Part shown: positions 24,205 through 34,319 of the stretch, in pieces
Layout of the letters: each line of letters starts with the position of its first letter
Position numbering within the stretch: position 1 is the first letter of the stretch
NCBI RefSeq assembly: GCF_027409185.1
Contig: NC_084464.1
Span: 50,319,095 to 50,383,094, forward strand
Direction of reading: 5' to 3'
DNA from: Cynocephalus volans
Lineage: Eukaryota > Chordata > Mammalia > Dermoptera > Cynocephalidae
Length of the DNA stretch: 64,000 nt
The notes under the pieces: model-generated
Seen by the model: the letters and a program-made list of their open reading frames with translations, nothing else
What the model was told of the DNA's origin: nothing
The model's database searches: none
Program-made: the position numbers and the translations under genes

Positions 24205-24880
24205 CACAAGCAGAAAAATCGGAACCCTCACACTGCTAGTGTGAAATGTGAAATGGTGCAGCCACTTTGGAAAACAGTCTGGCACTTCCTCAAAAAGTTC
24301 AACATAGCATGACCATGTGGTCCAGCAATTCTACTCCTGGGTACATATCGTAGAGAAATGAAAACACATATCCACATAAAAACTCCTACACAAATGTTCA
24401 CAACAGCAAGATCATAATAGAAAAAAGTGGAAACAATCCAAATGTCCATCCACTGGATATCAAGTGGATAAACACAATGTGGTATATGCATACAATGGAA
24501 TATTATTCAGCCATAAAGAAGAATGAAGTACTGACACATGCTGTAATACAGATGACCCTTGAAAACATTGTGCTAACTGAAAGCAGACAGACACAGAAGA
24601 CTACGCATCGTATTTCATTTATATGAAATGTCCAGAATAGGGAAATCCAGAGACAGAAAGCAGATTAGTGATTGCCACACGATGAGGGAACAGGCTTGGG
24701 GAATAGGGGGGTGAGAGCTAAAATGTAGGGGGGTTTTCTTTGAGGTGTTAAAAATGTCCTAAAATTGATTGTGGAGATGGTTTGCACATATCTGTGAATG
24801 TACTAAAAACCATTGAATTGTACACTTTAAATGTTTGAATGCAATGGTATGTAAATTACATCTCAATAAAGCTGTTACAC
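24205..24880 (+). repeat. L1 3' end (ORF2 tail and 3' UTR, L1MB-like)
   Basis: Starts in the ORF2 tail (in one frame VQPLWKTVW, as in L1 reverse transcriptase ends), then shows GGAATATTATTCAGCCATAA, ATATGAAATGTCCAGAATAG and ATCTCAATAAAGCTGTTA, ending in a CA repeat at about 24878-24902. Confidence 0.85.
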
Positions 24881-24902
24881 ACACACACACACACACACAC
24901 AC
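24877..24902. repeat. (CA)n microsatellite at an L1 tail
   Basis: AC run directly after the L1 polyadenylation region. Confidence 0.95.
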
Positions 24903-24924
24903 ATGAGCAAAGAGTAGAAAGTGC

Positions 24925-25330
24925 TGTGGATTAATTGAATTGTGTGCCTCAAAGTTCTTATAGTAGAGGCTCATTCTCACTGTGACTGTTGAGCATGGGA
25001 ATCCTATGATGGTAATTGAAAGGTGGGGCCTTGAAGAGGTGATTTGATTGCAGGACCACGCCATAGTGAATGGATTAACAACATTGGTCAAGAGAGTGGT
25101 TCTGAGGGCTTCAAAAGGAGAGCACATGAGTCTCTCTTTCTGGTCAGCCATTTTCTGCCATATAAGACCCCTGCATTGCTGTAAAGCCACCACCAAAGAA
25201 GACCCTCACCAGATATGTTCCCTGGACTTTGGTCTTCCCAGCCTCTGAAACCGCAAGCATAAATTTTGTTTTCTTACAAAGTACCCAGTTCTGGGTATTT
25301 TGTTATAAACAACAGAAAGGGACTGATACA
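24925..25330 (+). repeat. MaLR LTR (MST/THE type)
   Basis: Starts TGTGGATTAATTGAATTGTG, has GGTGGGGCCTTGAAGAGGTG, GGGCTTCAAAAGGAGAGCAC and GCCTCTGAAACCGCAAGCAT, and ends GGGACTGATACA. Typical for a solo MaLR LTR. Confidence 0.7.
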
Positions 25331-26128
25331 GAAAGGAAAGCACCCTCAATTATACCCACCCAGAGTGGGCCACTGTTAATCCCCAGGGCCAGATATTCCT
25401 TTTATTTTCTTCTTTATTCACAGATACATCTCACCAACATATCTTCTGAAGGTCACCTGCTAAAGGATTTCAAGCAAGATAAATTATCAGCAAAAGCTAA
25501 CGCCCATGCATCCAATTTATTAGCAGCATCAAGCACCAGGGTTGAGAGAGACGATCACTTGTCTATTTACTTTGCCCTGACTTGTCACCCAGTTTACTCC
25601 TCTTCGGGTTTCCCCAACAGGGAGAGCAATTCCTAGCCCCATTTGGTAGTCAAGGCAACTGAGTAGAAGGTTTATTCACACCCATTCTGATTTCTTCTAA
25701 GCTCCTGAGCTTGGGAGCTTGAAGCCTTCACAGATGAGGAAGCTGGGGGCTGCTGAGAGCCCATTCAGGCCTGGGCAGAGTATGCACACAGATCAGATTT
25801 GGCCCAGAAAAAATCCATCTAACTTGGAGAAGGAAGGTGAGACATGATGACCTCAGGAGAACCCGGTAGGTCCCTTTGAGGTGTCTGTGCCACTGAGTTG
25901 CTGCTGTCCATGGAAAAAAGGCCAGGTGGGGGGTGGCAGGCCTGTTTGCACTCACAGCACTTAGTGCAGCCAAGCTGAGCTGCACTGTTCAAACAGACTT
26001 CCCAGCCTCCAGACACCTGCGCCGACGCAACGGGCAAGGCAGGCAGGATCCTGAGCTCAGGCCCTCACCTGCTGCCCATCTCTGCCCCATAGCCAGCCCC
26101 ACAGCCCTGGCAGGGTCCTGGCCACGCC

Positions 26129-26341
26129 ATGCCCAGCACTGGGCTCTGCAGCTGCCAGGGTGGTTGGGTGCTGGCCTTGCTGCTGGCCTATGTCTGCTAC
26201 CTACGGCCTGGGGCCACCATCTTCCAGCTGCTGGAGAAGTGATCTGAGGCTCAGTTCAGGGACCAGATTGAGTTTGAGAAGCTGCACTTCCTGGAGAACT
26301 ACACCAGCCTGGATCACTGGGCACTGGAGCAGCTTGTGCAG
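26129..26341 (+). pseudogene. KCNK16: KCNK16 pseudo-exon 1 (TM1 and start of extracellular cap)
   Basis: This exon reads MPSTGLCSCQGGWVLALLLA, then YVCYLRPGATIFQLLEK, a TGA stop at 26240-26242 (codon 38), and continues in frame with SEAQFRDQIEFEKLHFLENY and on to the donor after Gln at 26341. It covers TM1 and the beginning of the cap helices of TALK-1. The stop falls where human TALK-1 has Gln. The cap-region cysteine of the family motif NYTCLD is also lost: here it reads NYTSLD. Confidence 0.9.
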
Positions 26342-26489
26342 GTGAAGGGGAGCAAGGTGGAAATGGGATGGAGAGGCTTGGGAAGGTGGGCAGAACAGGG
26401 GTTCTTGTGGCAGGTCCAGAGCCACCACCCAGAGGCTGATGCCCATTTTGGAAGCAGAGATAGTGTGGTGGCAACGGAGAGCTTGGTGC

Positions 26490-26640
26490 GACCTAGTCCT
26501 GGATTCTGACCTTAGGTCTGCAACTGGATTGCTGTGTGACCTTCAGCAAGTCTCTTAACCTCTCTGGATCCAAATGTCCTCATTATAAGGTGAAGAGAAT
26601 AATCGTATCTGTGCTGCAGACATTTGACAGCAGATTTAAA
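26490..26640 (+). repeat. MIR
   Basis: GCTGTGTGACCTTCAGCAAG and CTTAACCTCTCTGGATCCAA are MIR core sequence, in KCNK16 pseudogene intron 1. Confidence 0.75.
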
Positions 26641-27149
26641 GCACTCTCTAAGCTGTCACTTGCTGCACAAACACGGACTGTGTGTCAGTGTCATCAATGC
26701 TGTCCAAATTTCCTTCTCTCACATTTCTGCACTTGCCCTACCCCAACTCCAGGGCTGCTGCCCTTCTGCGCTCTCCCCAGCTCATGACCCTGGGCTGAAG
26801 GCTGTGGGTGGGACACACAGATAAACATGAGGAGCGGCCGCCATGCTGGCCTTCACCCCCTGGTTCCATGGGGGTCCTCTCTGGTGGCAGAGTAGCTCAC
26901 CTTTGCCTGGGTCCCCTCTGCTTCCTTCTCTCCCAGAAACAAGACAACACCAGGTGTTGCAGGGGAAGTTGAATTCATTGGAGACCAGGGAGTCAAGTGA
27001 GTGACAACACCCGCTGCAAGGAAACAGACCAAGAGCAGAATCATCACGCTAACTGGCATGCATTGAGCCTGTACAATGTGCCTAAAACAGTGCAGAATGG
27101 GGTCGGCATGATGGGCTTAGTCCAATCCTGATGCATTGCCTGGGGTTGC

Positions 27150-27300
27150 GCGTTTTCTCTTAATTACCTGTCACTATCACCATCTCCAGTTTGTGGATGA
27201 GAGGCACAGAGAGGTGGAGTATGTTGGCCAAGGCTGCACAGTTAGTGGTGAAGACAGAACTCGCACCCAGGCCTCCGGCTCTGGGGCCCTTGCTCTCCAC
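27150..27300 (-). repeat. MIR
   Basis: TTTGTGGATGAGAGGCACAG and GCCAAGGCTGCACAGTTAGT resemble the reversed MIR core. Confidence 0.6.
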
Positions 27301-27339
27301 CACACAAATTTGCACAGGTGCTGGAGACAAGGTACAGCC

Positions 27340-27530
27340 TAGAGCAGCGGTTCTCAAAGTGTAGCCCCAGAGCCAGCAGCAACAGCATCTCCTGGGAGCT
27401 TGTTAGAAATGCAAATAATCCGGGCCACTCCAGACCCACTGACTCAGGGCTTCTGGGGTGGGGCCTGCCAGCTGTGTTAACAAGCCTTCAGGTGAGGCCG
27501 AGGCCCCCTCAACATAGAGGACAGCTGGCC
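27340..27530 (+). repeat. MER5-type DNA transposon
   Basis: GAGCAGCGGTTCTCAAAGTG, GGGAGCTTGTTAGAAATGCA and GTTAACAAGCCTTCAGGTGA mark a hAT-type MER5-like element in KCNK16 pseudogene intron 1. Confidence 0.65.
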
Positions 27531-29214
27531 TAGCAGATGATGCGTGGCCCGTGTGGTCAAAGAGAACTCTCTGCAGCTGTGAGAGACCTGTCCCGGCTCT
27601 TTCTTCCAGGAAATGAGACCTACAGCCTCAGGCTTCACTTCCTTGCTCCCTGTTGGACAGAGTCAGGGTTGGGGCCACAGTACTCATATCAGGGCTGAGA
27701 AAGGTTCAGGAGCCTCCCCAAACCCGGGGAATAAGGCAGAGGCCCTGGGGACCCTAAACTCTCTCCTGGTTAGAGGAGAGACCCAGAGCCGGAGGGTGTG
27801 GGAGGATTGGTAGCTGGGCTCTATCTAACTCACGCTATAAATAGGAAGGAGGGAGGCCACCAGCTTCATGCAGCACCAAGGAGGTGCCACCGATTAGCCT
27901 CCTGGGGCCTCCCTCTCCCTGAGAGTCCTCTGCCTCCAGAGAGGCTTATTTGCAAGGGGAAGTCCAGCTGGGAGGCAGAAGAATGTTGGGGTAAGATTCT
28001 GGGAGAACGCACATATCTGCTCACATCACACACACACACACAGAACCATAAACAGTATGAAAAGCAGTATTCAAAACTGACTCCATGAGGAAACAGGCTC
28101 ACCGGGGTTCACAGAACTAGCGAGTCTCCCTCTTTCTCCACCACATGTGTGTTCCTAGAAAAGAAAATGCCACCGCGCCTGCTGCATGCACCGGCCCCAC
28201 ACTCAGTACCCTCCCTGACACCAAGGTCCCTCCTCCACAGGATGGAAAGCCCCAGGTCTGTGGTGGGGGATGCCCCGGGACTAGGGCAAATACTGCCCAC
28301 AAAGATAAGGGTCTCCAGAGAGCAGGTGTGTTTGGGAATGTTTGGCCCCGGCCTCTCTGGGTGTGTGAGAAAGACAGGGAGGCCAAAGTCCACATCTTCA
28401 GAGGCCAGTTCCTGCCAAAGTGAGAAGAAGCAGACAGCCAGTGTCTGAGGACACCCAGACCGGCCCAGCCCACCAGGGCCACCCCCACCCTGGCTGGAGC
28501 GCACTCACCCAGCCAGTGGGAAAGGTGCCCACAGGAACTGGAAGTCAGAGCCGCCACACTGCCTTGGAGCTCTACCAGGTGGCAAGGCTGTGCTGCTGCT
28601 CTGGGACAACTCACAGCTAAAGAGGAGGGGTTAGGGACAGGAAAGGGAAGCCTACTCATTCTTCAAGAGGGCTGGGTCCAGTGACCCAGGGACTTAGGCT
28701 TTAGCCTGCAAAGATTCAAGTTCTGTAAACACAGATGCAACCCACACAAACACAAAACATGCACACATGTGCAACATACAGTACCCGTGCACATGACACA
28801 TGCATACAACACACCACACATACACGCCACCACTACACACACACAACCTGTGTCCTGGCCTCTGATGGAATTTCTCCTGTAGGCGTGGGCTGGGGCTCAC
28901 TAGAAGGCAGCAGAGCAAAGCTGCCTTCACCTGGAAGCTCAGAGAACACAGGGTTCTCTGTCCTCCACCACCAGCCCCATGAGAGGGCAGTCCCATGGCT
29001 TCCCTGTGGTCCCCAAACCCCATGTTCTCCAGCAAACCCTTTCAGGAACATTCCACCTGAAATCTCCCCACTGTTCTAACAAACCATGTGCGTCTTTTTC
29101 TTGACCGTCAGCACATCTCTCACCTGGACCCCTCCTTGAGCATCCTTCACCTCGCCCACACCCTCCACCAGCCCAGGCTCACAGCCCACACCTCAGTCAG
29201 TCCTGGCCAGGGGA

Positions 29215-29370
29215 ACAGGCACTGGACTTAGAGTCCAACGACCTTGGGTAAGTCACTTAGCCACTCTGAGCCTTTGTTTCCTTTTCCATGAAATGGGAAT
29301 GATACTATCTAAGAACATCATTAATGAGATAAGCATCCTACCAAGAGCTTGGTGACAGCTGGTGCTCAGT
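29215..29370 (+). repeat. MIR
   Basis: GACCTTGGGTAAGTCACTTA and GAAATGGGAATGATACTATC follow the MIR consensus. It lies just before KCNK16 pseudo-exon 2. Confidence 0.75.
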
Positions 29371-29426
29371 AGGGCGGCTCCCTCTTCCCCGTTGCCCAGG
29401 CCACCCCCCTAACCCCACCCCCACAG

Positions 29427-29540
29427 GTCATCATGGAAGCCTGAGTGAAAGGCTTGAATCCCAAAGACAACTCTCCTTCCCCAGCAACTGGGACTTCAGC
29501 AGCAGCTGCTGCTTTGCAGGCATGGTTGTCACCACCATAG
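29427..29540 (+). pseudogene. KCNK16: KCNK16 pseudo-exon 2 (first pore helix)
   Basis: The exon reads VIMEA, a TGA at 29442-29444 where human has Trp (TGG to TGA), then VKGLNPKDNS. Eight bases at 29475-29482 stand where nine are expected, so the frame shifts by one. In the corrected frame the rest is P-SNWDFSSSCCFAGMVVTTI, the pore helix preceding the first selectivity filter. The exon ends with ATAG before GTAAAG. Confidence 0.9.
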
Positions 29541-30606
29541 GTAAAGGGCTGGGGTAGGGAAGAGCTTCCCCAAGTCCCCTGTCTTAGCTTGGGATCCCCC
29601 ACAGCAGATGCTGAGACAAGGATGTGGTTTATCTAGGTGATGATTCTGGAAACATAGGCAGATAAGTGAGCAAGGGAAAAGGGAGGAAGAAGAAGGCAAT
29701 GAAGTTTGCACTAATGAGCAGGGCACTGGCTTGGGAGCCTGGGCTCACCCCCACTTGTGGCCATCTGAGAGGCTAGGTAGAGCCCATCCTCACAATGGTC
29801 CCAGACAGGGGCAAAAATGAGGGGCTGTTCATCTACCAGCTCCTGTCCTCCTTGGTTGAAAGCTGATCCTGGGTGTGCCAACTGCCCACCATTTTGGACC
29901 TGCCCATAGACCAAGCACACTCTTGCAGCCAAAAAAAATCTCTCAGGTAGAGGGAGATTCAGGGACTTGGGGTGAGAGGCAATTTGTGTACAGGACTGTC
30001 CACCAACGTTGCAGTCCTAGGTGACCAAGGGGACACGGCACTGACAGCCACACTTCCTCAGCCAGAAAACCCACTCCCCCAAGGTAAGCCCCCGCTAACC
30101 CAGATATCCCCTATCCATTCAATTAAGTCCAATTCCACACACCTTTCCTTGAGCTCAGACGACATTCCAGGCAGAGTGATGGACTCGGGGTGGGGGATAT
30201 AAACTTGGATTAGACCCAGTTTGATCCAATCCAGTAAAGGAGCCCTCAAGAAGCTTCCAATCAAATAAAGAGGGATGAGGAAAGCTCACCAAAAACAATA
30301 ACGTAAGGCAAAGTAGATAATTAGATAGGAATGACACAAAGCACTATGGGAGCCACACTCAGCAGGGAGGAGCAGGGCGGCAGTCAGGAGGGCTTCATGG
30401 AGGCAGTGTCATTTGAGGTGGGCCTTCAAAGATGAGCAGTATTTCTATAAATAAAGATAATTTAGCAAAGTTCACAGGAACAGGGGAGCTTCCTCCACCC
30501 CCAGAGGTGGTGGAATACAAACCTCTGCTGGAGCCTAGAGAGGAGGAGCAGACGTAGTTCTGAACTTTCTCTTCCCCATATTTGCACTCTCCACCTCCCC
30601 CTGCAG

Positions 30607-30769
30607 GATATGCAAACGTGGCGCCCAGCTCAGAGGCAGGTTGAATCTTCTGTGTCTTCTATGCCCTGGTGGTCATCCCGCTCAATGAGGTCTTTCTCAC
30701 CTAGGCAAAGAGCTGAGTGCCCACCTCGCCACCCTCAAGAGGTGAGAGGACCTGTCAAGGTGCTCCCAG
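30607..30769 (+). pseudogene. KCNK16: KCNK16 pseudo-exon 3 (first filter, TM2)
   Basis: After the CTGCAG acceptor the exon starts G-YANVAPSSEAG, then TGA at 30642-30644 (Gln in human), then IFCVFYALVVIPLNEVFL. Four bases are missing at about 30699-30700. In the restored phase LGKELSAHLATLKR follows, then another TGA at 30743-30745 (Trp in human). The filter glycine GYG is changed to GYA, which would be disabling even in an otherwise intact channel. Confidence 0.88.
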
Positions 30770-30875
30770 GTAGGGGCTCTCTGTCCTTTACAGCCCTGCC
30801 GTGACAAATCAGTTGCAGATGCTGGGATAGAGTTTGGCTTGCAGGGCGCTGGGGTAGACACCTGTGGAAGAGAAG

Positions 30876-30912
30876 GGGCAGATGCAAGGTTGGGCAGATG
30901 CAAGGTTGGGCA
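30876..30912. repeat. Two-copy 17-bp tandem duplication
   Basis: GGGCAGATGCAAGGTTG is present twice in direct succession, in intron 3 of the KCNK16 pseudogene. Confidence 0.9.
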
Positions 30913-31622
30913 GAGGGAGAATCGGAGTTTGATGCAGACTGGACAAGGCCTGGCTTCTTGGAGCTCTGCAGCATGTATGGGCCACTAGAGTTGTCCTGCA
31001 GTGGGCTGAATGGGCAGAGTGTAATATTCCTGCCTCAGTCAGGCATGGGGTAGCGTCTTACTGGAAGGGTGTGCCCTAGGGCCAGGCGGTTCTCTGAAGG
31101 TGAAGTATGTCCTGAAGGAGCTGGAGCTGGTCAACAGTCCTTCTTTGAAGGGGATCTGGGCAGCGCATCTCTATGGTTATCACAGAGCTCCAACTTCCTT
31201 TCCTGTCATCGAAAATAAGCTCCAAGCCACCCAGCATGTCCCCAGTGCCCATCCTCTTGGCCAGCCCCTTGCAAGGCCAGAGGCATGCTAGGAGGGCAGG
31301 GGTGCACAGCAATCTGGGATAGTTCAATGACAGTCCTTTGTCCTAGATTTGAGTCCCCAGGGGACTGCTCAAGTGTGATCCCCAAGCCTATAGAGGTCTC
31401 CAAATTCTTCCATGATCCTCTAACGCAATCTTTCTGCCCAATCTTTCTTCTCTCTGGGCAAAATCACACACACATAGATACAACCCCCACCCCAAAGTCT
31501 GCAGGGCAGGGAAGGGACCTGGCTATGGCCCAGCCCCACTCCCAAGTTTGCCTCTGACCTTTCCCACCCCCATACAATCCTGGAGCCTTCCAAGTGGACT
31601 CGGGCAGGTCCCTCCCTCCCAG

Positions 31623-31658
31623 CTACTGCAGGTCCTGGGTCTGGCTCTGCTCCTGACC
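31623..31658 (+). pseudogene. KCNK16: KCNK16 pseudo-exon 4 remnant (start of TM3)
   Basis: Directly after an AG acceptor (31621-31622), 12 codons read LLQVLGLALLLT, matching the start of TALK-1 exon 4. The remainder of the exon, which should encode the end of TM3, the second pore helix and the GFG filter, cannot be found anywhere before exon 5 and appears deleted. What follows (CACTGTGACTCG) has no resemblance to the channel. Confidence 0.75.
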
Positions 31659-31949
31659 CACTGTGACTCGGGGGATGGAGAGATGTCAGCAGAGGATAAC
31701 TACTGAGGGTCAGATAACCCCTGGTTATTCAGGGGAGCCAAATGATGTCTGAGGCTACTGTGGATTCTCAACAACATCCTGAGAAGTCTCTGGTCTGGGA
31801 CCCCTCACCATTTCCCCAGCGACCTCCCTTGCTGATCCTTGTCATAAGGAAGAGGGAGAGAGCATCCTGGCTGGTGGGAGTCCCTAAGAAACCTGGAGGT
31901 GGCTGTGCCCTCAGCCCCCTGGCATTGGTGCTGTCCCCTTGCCTGGCAG

Positions 31950-32172
31950 GCACAGGTCCCAGCAAGCATTACATCTCTGTGTACCGGAGCCTGGCGGCCA
32001 TCTGGATCCTCCTGGGCCTGGCATGGCTGGCACTGATCCTCCCGCTGGGTCCCCAGCTTCTGCACAGGTGCTCCCACCTCTGGCTGCTCAGCAGGTGCCT
32101 CGGCCTCAAGATGGGAAAGCCCCTGTCCATGATGGGCTCCCCAGACCTCAGAAGATCCCCATCTCTGCATGA
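31950..32172 (+). pseudogene. KCNK16: KCNK16 pseudo-exon 5 (TM4 and C terminus)
   Basis: After CTGGCAG the exon reads GTGPSKHYISVYRSLAAIWI, then LLGLAWLALILPLGPQLLHR, very close to human TALK-1 TM4. A 1-bp loss after the Leu-Lys codons at 32105-32110 shifts the frame. In the corrected frame the tail is DGKAPVHDGLPRPQKIPISA followed by TGA at 32170-32172. The preserved terminal motif fixes the identity as KCNK16. Confidence 0.9.
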
Positions 32173-33685
32173 GATCCCCAAGTGGCCCCGGCAGCCCTTA
32201 CCAGCCTCGCCAGCCCACCCTGGATTTCTGCCCTGCCCCCTCCTCTCCCGACCCACTCACTTCCCACCCAGGGCTAGTCTCAGGAGCTCTCCAGAGAGAG
32301 GAAGGAGACAGGCGTGTCCAAGAAAGTAACAGAGGGGAGATGTACACACAGGATCAAAGACATGTGTATGGGTCAAGACATGCACCCTCATCCCAGAGTC
32401 CCTGCCCCCTCCCCCTCAAAGGTGACCTAGAAAAGTTGAACTCAACATAGGTCATTGTGGCCAGATCTCTTTGCCCTCTGCACACCCCTGGGAGACCTTA
32501 TACAGACAGCAAGCAAAAGGTGACTTTAGCTTTGCCTTATTTGATACATGCACAATGTGCATTTGCCAGGCCTCCACTACATGCCAGGCACTGTGCCAGC
32601 CTCTCGGGATACAGTAGTGACAGTTCCTTCTCTTGATGTGCTTTTAGTCTAGCAGAAGGACTGGACAAGTAGAGAGGCAACCCCAACACAGTGTCCAAAA
32701 TATTAGGATGGGAGCAGACCCAGGGGAGGATGAGAGTCCCTGGGAGTGGCTGGCAGGGAGGGTCATGGAGAGGGGAGGGCTGGGCAGAGACTTTGGAACA
32801 ATCTTGGTGCAAACAGGATATCTGCCTCCAGGAAGTGCTCAGCTGCATCGCAAAGCCTGCCAGCTCTCCTTGCCTAGAGGTCTAGAGATGTCTGTGAACA
32901 CGCCTTAGGACCTCCTGGGTGTCCCATTCACTTTCCCAGACATGGACTCCTCTGACCTCCACAAGACATCCCTTAGACCTCATCACTCCCTCTGGACTCC
33001 TGTCTTCTTAAGAGCCTTTCCAAGTCCCCCCTGGGAAGCCGGAGAGCCAGCAGATCCCAAGAGCCTTCCAGGAAATGAGCTCCATGGAGGCCTGGCCTCC
33101 CTTGGGAATGTGTTCTCCAGGCCTGGAATTTTCTCTTTCCAGATTGCAACATCTTTGGCCAAAAGGAAAGGAGAGACTTAGACCAATCCATCCCAAGGCC
33201 CAGTGCATCAAGGACTGGAAAGCTTGGCCCCTACCTCTCCTACCACCCCAACAGCCAGCAGACCCCTAAATGGCTGGGTCCTCTGGACAGGACTGAGGCA
33301 AGGCTGTGGAGCAGAGGAGGCTTCAGGCGGGAGCCCCAGGAAAGGATCTACAGCAGCAAGAGGGAACCAGGTTACACCCCAGGACTTCCTGTCATCCAAC
33401 AGAGGACTGGGAAAACTGAGGCCCCCCATGGACTCTTTATACACCCTGGGTCCTTCCTTCTTCTGGGTGGAGGAGGGACTTAAGGGGCCTCCTCAGACAC
33501 GGGGATGGACAAGCCCCCTGGTCAAGGCTCGTCTTGACTCCCAAGCTCATGGACAAGTGGCAATCAGCTGGAGTCCCTCTGCTTTGGGTACACAAAAGAA
33601 AGGACAGTGCTGTGGGAGTTCTAGGGAGGCAAGTGTCCTTGGAGATAGCCCCAGGGCCCAAGGACTTAGGCAGGGGCCCTAAGAC

Positions 33686-33691
33686 AATAAA
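33686..33691 (+). terminator. KCNK16: Relic KCNK16 polyadenylation signal (candidate)
   Basis: AATAAA about 1.5 kb after the relic KCNK16 stop and about 390 bases before the KCNK17 start codon. It is the last canonical signal before the KCNK17 CpG island, so it is a plausible ancestral KCNK16 3' end. Confidence 0.35.
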
Positions 33692-33867
33692 CTTGGCTTC
33701 TACTTTCTCTTCCCCTGAGTGCGGTTTCCAGGAGTCCCTCCCACTGTTTGCTGCAGGAAACGCTGGGGGGCTCTGGGTCCCTTCCCTTGCGGTGGCTGCG
33801 GTCACCCAGCAGCCTTCTCCTTCTCCCTGTTATAGGCCTGGGGGGTGAGCACTGCTCACACATTTGA

Positions 33868-33935
33868 GGCGGGGCCGAACGCCCACAGCGCAGAGCGTTT
33901 CTTTGTCCCGGGATTGGATCGGGGGCGGGTGGCGC
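33868..33935 (+). promoter_or_regulatory. KCNK17: KCNK17 proximal promoter elements (candidate)
   Basis: Upstream of the KCNK17 start codon are an inverted CCAAT box (ATTGG at 33913-33917) and GC boxes (GGCGGGGCC near 33869 and GGGGCGGG near 33922). No TATA box was seen. This fits a CpG-island promoter; the transcription start is not determined. Confidence 0.4.
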
Positions 33936-34082
33936 AGGGCTGTCCCGTTCCCCAGCCCTCCTCCTCTCCAGAGAAAACCGGGCACAGGCAGGCGTTTGCT
34001 AGACAAGGGACCCGGCCCTTCCTTTCTGCCTCGTTCGCGTCCAAGGCTCCCGGCTCCCGCTCGGGCTCCCGCCTCTCCCGCT

Positions 34083-34319
34083 ATGAAGGGACCGCGCGCC
34101 GGCGGGGCGCCCGAGGGCAGGAGCCAGGGCTCCGCGGTGCCGGGCACCGCGCTCCTGCTGCTCACCTACCTGGCCTACCTGGCGCTGGGCACCGGCGTGT
34201 TCTGGGCGCTGGAGGGCCGCGCGGCGCAGGACTCCCGCCTCAGCTTCCAGCGCGACGAGTGGGAGCTGCTGCGGAACTTCACCTGCCTGGACGGCCCTGC
34301 GCTGGACTCGCTGATCCGG
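34083..34319 (+). CDS. KCNK17: KCNK17 exon 1 (N terminus, TM1, cap)
   Basis: 79 codons from ATG to Arg79, donor GTCAGG at 34320. It encodes the cytosolic N terminus, TM1 (TALLLLTYLAYLALGTGVFW) and the cap helices with a potential N-glycosylation site N65-F-T and the adjacent Cys68 expected to bridge the dimer. Confidence 0.93.

Larger units (their letters stand above)
15481..26128. other. KIF6-KCNK16 intergenic interval
   Basis: No gene could be supported. Contents: a (CA)n microsatellite at 16.23 kb, an MLT1-type LTR at about 17.0-17.4 kb, a (GA)n tract near 17.86 kb, an old L1/HAL1-like fragment at 18.2-18.5 kb, a dispersed-repeat fragment at 18.56-18.85 kb, an AT-rich conserved-looking block at 21.05-21.30 kb, an L1 3' end at 24.2-24.9 kb and a MaLR LTR at 24.9-25.3 kb. 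I see nothing recognisable between about 19.0 and 21.0 kb or between 21.6 and 24.1 kb. Confidence 0.6.
26342..29426 (+). other. KCNK16: KCNK16 pseudogene intron 1
   Basis: GTGAAG donor at 26342 and CCCCACAG acceptor ending at 29426. It holds MIR fragments near 26.5, 27.2 and 29.25 kb, a MER5A-type element at 27.34-27.53 kb and short CA repeats near 28.03 and 28.80 kb. No coding sequence was seen. Confidence 0.75.
26129..32172 (+). pseudogene. KCNK16: KCNK16 (TALK-1) unitary pseudogene
   Basis: This is the remnant of the two-pore-domain K+ channel TALK-1, which in other mammals is a plasma-membrane leak channel of pancreatic islet cells. All five coding exons of the family pattern can be placed in order with splice sites: 26129-26341, 29427-29540, 30607-30769, a remnant from 31623, and 31950-32172. 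The original ATG and the final motif PQKIPISA-stop survive. The gene is disabled by in-frame TGA codons at 26240, 29442, 30642 and 30743, a 1-bp loss in 29475-29482, a 4-bp loss near 30699-30700, a 1-bp loss near 32110, and deletion of most of exon 4 with the second pore. The first pore filter GYG has become GYA. Because introns and synteny are kept, this is the original locus decayed in place, not a retrocopy. Sequencing error could not explain so many independent lesions. Confidence 0.92.

Noticed and set aside
26129-32172. KCNK16 stops explained by sequencing error or wrong exon choice
   Set aside because: Too many independent lesions of different kinds occur in every exon, while neighbouring KCNK17 exons are free of error.
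31742-32329. 195-codon open frame as an intact small channel gene
   Set aside because: It is KCNK16 pseudo-exon 5 with intron upstream and a frameshifted tail. It has one membrane helix and no pore.
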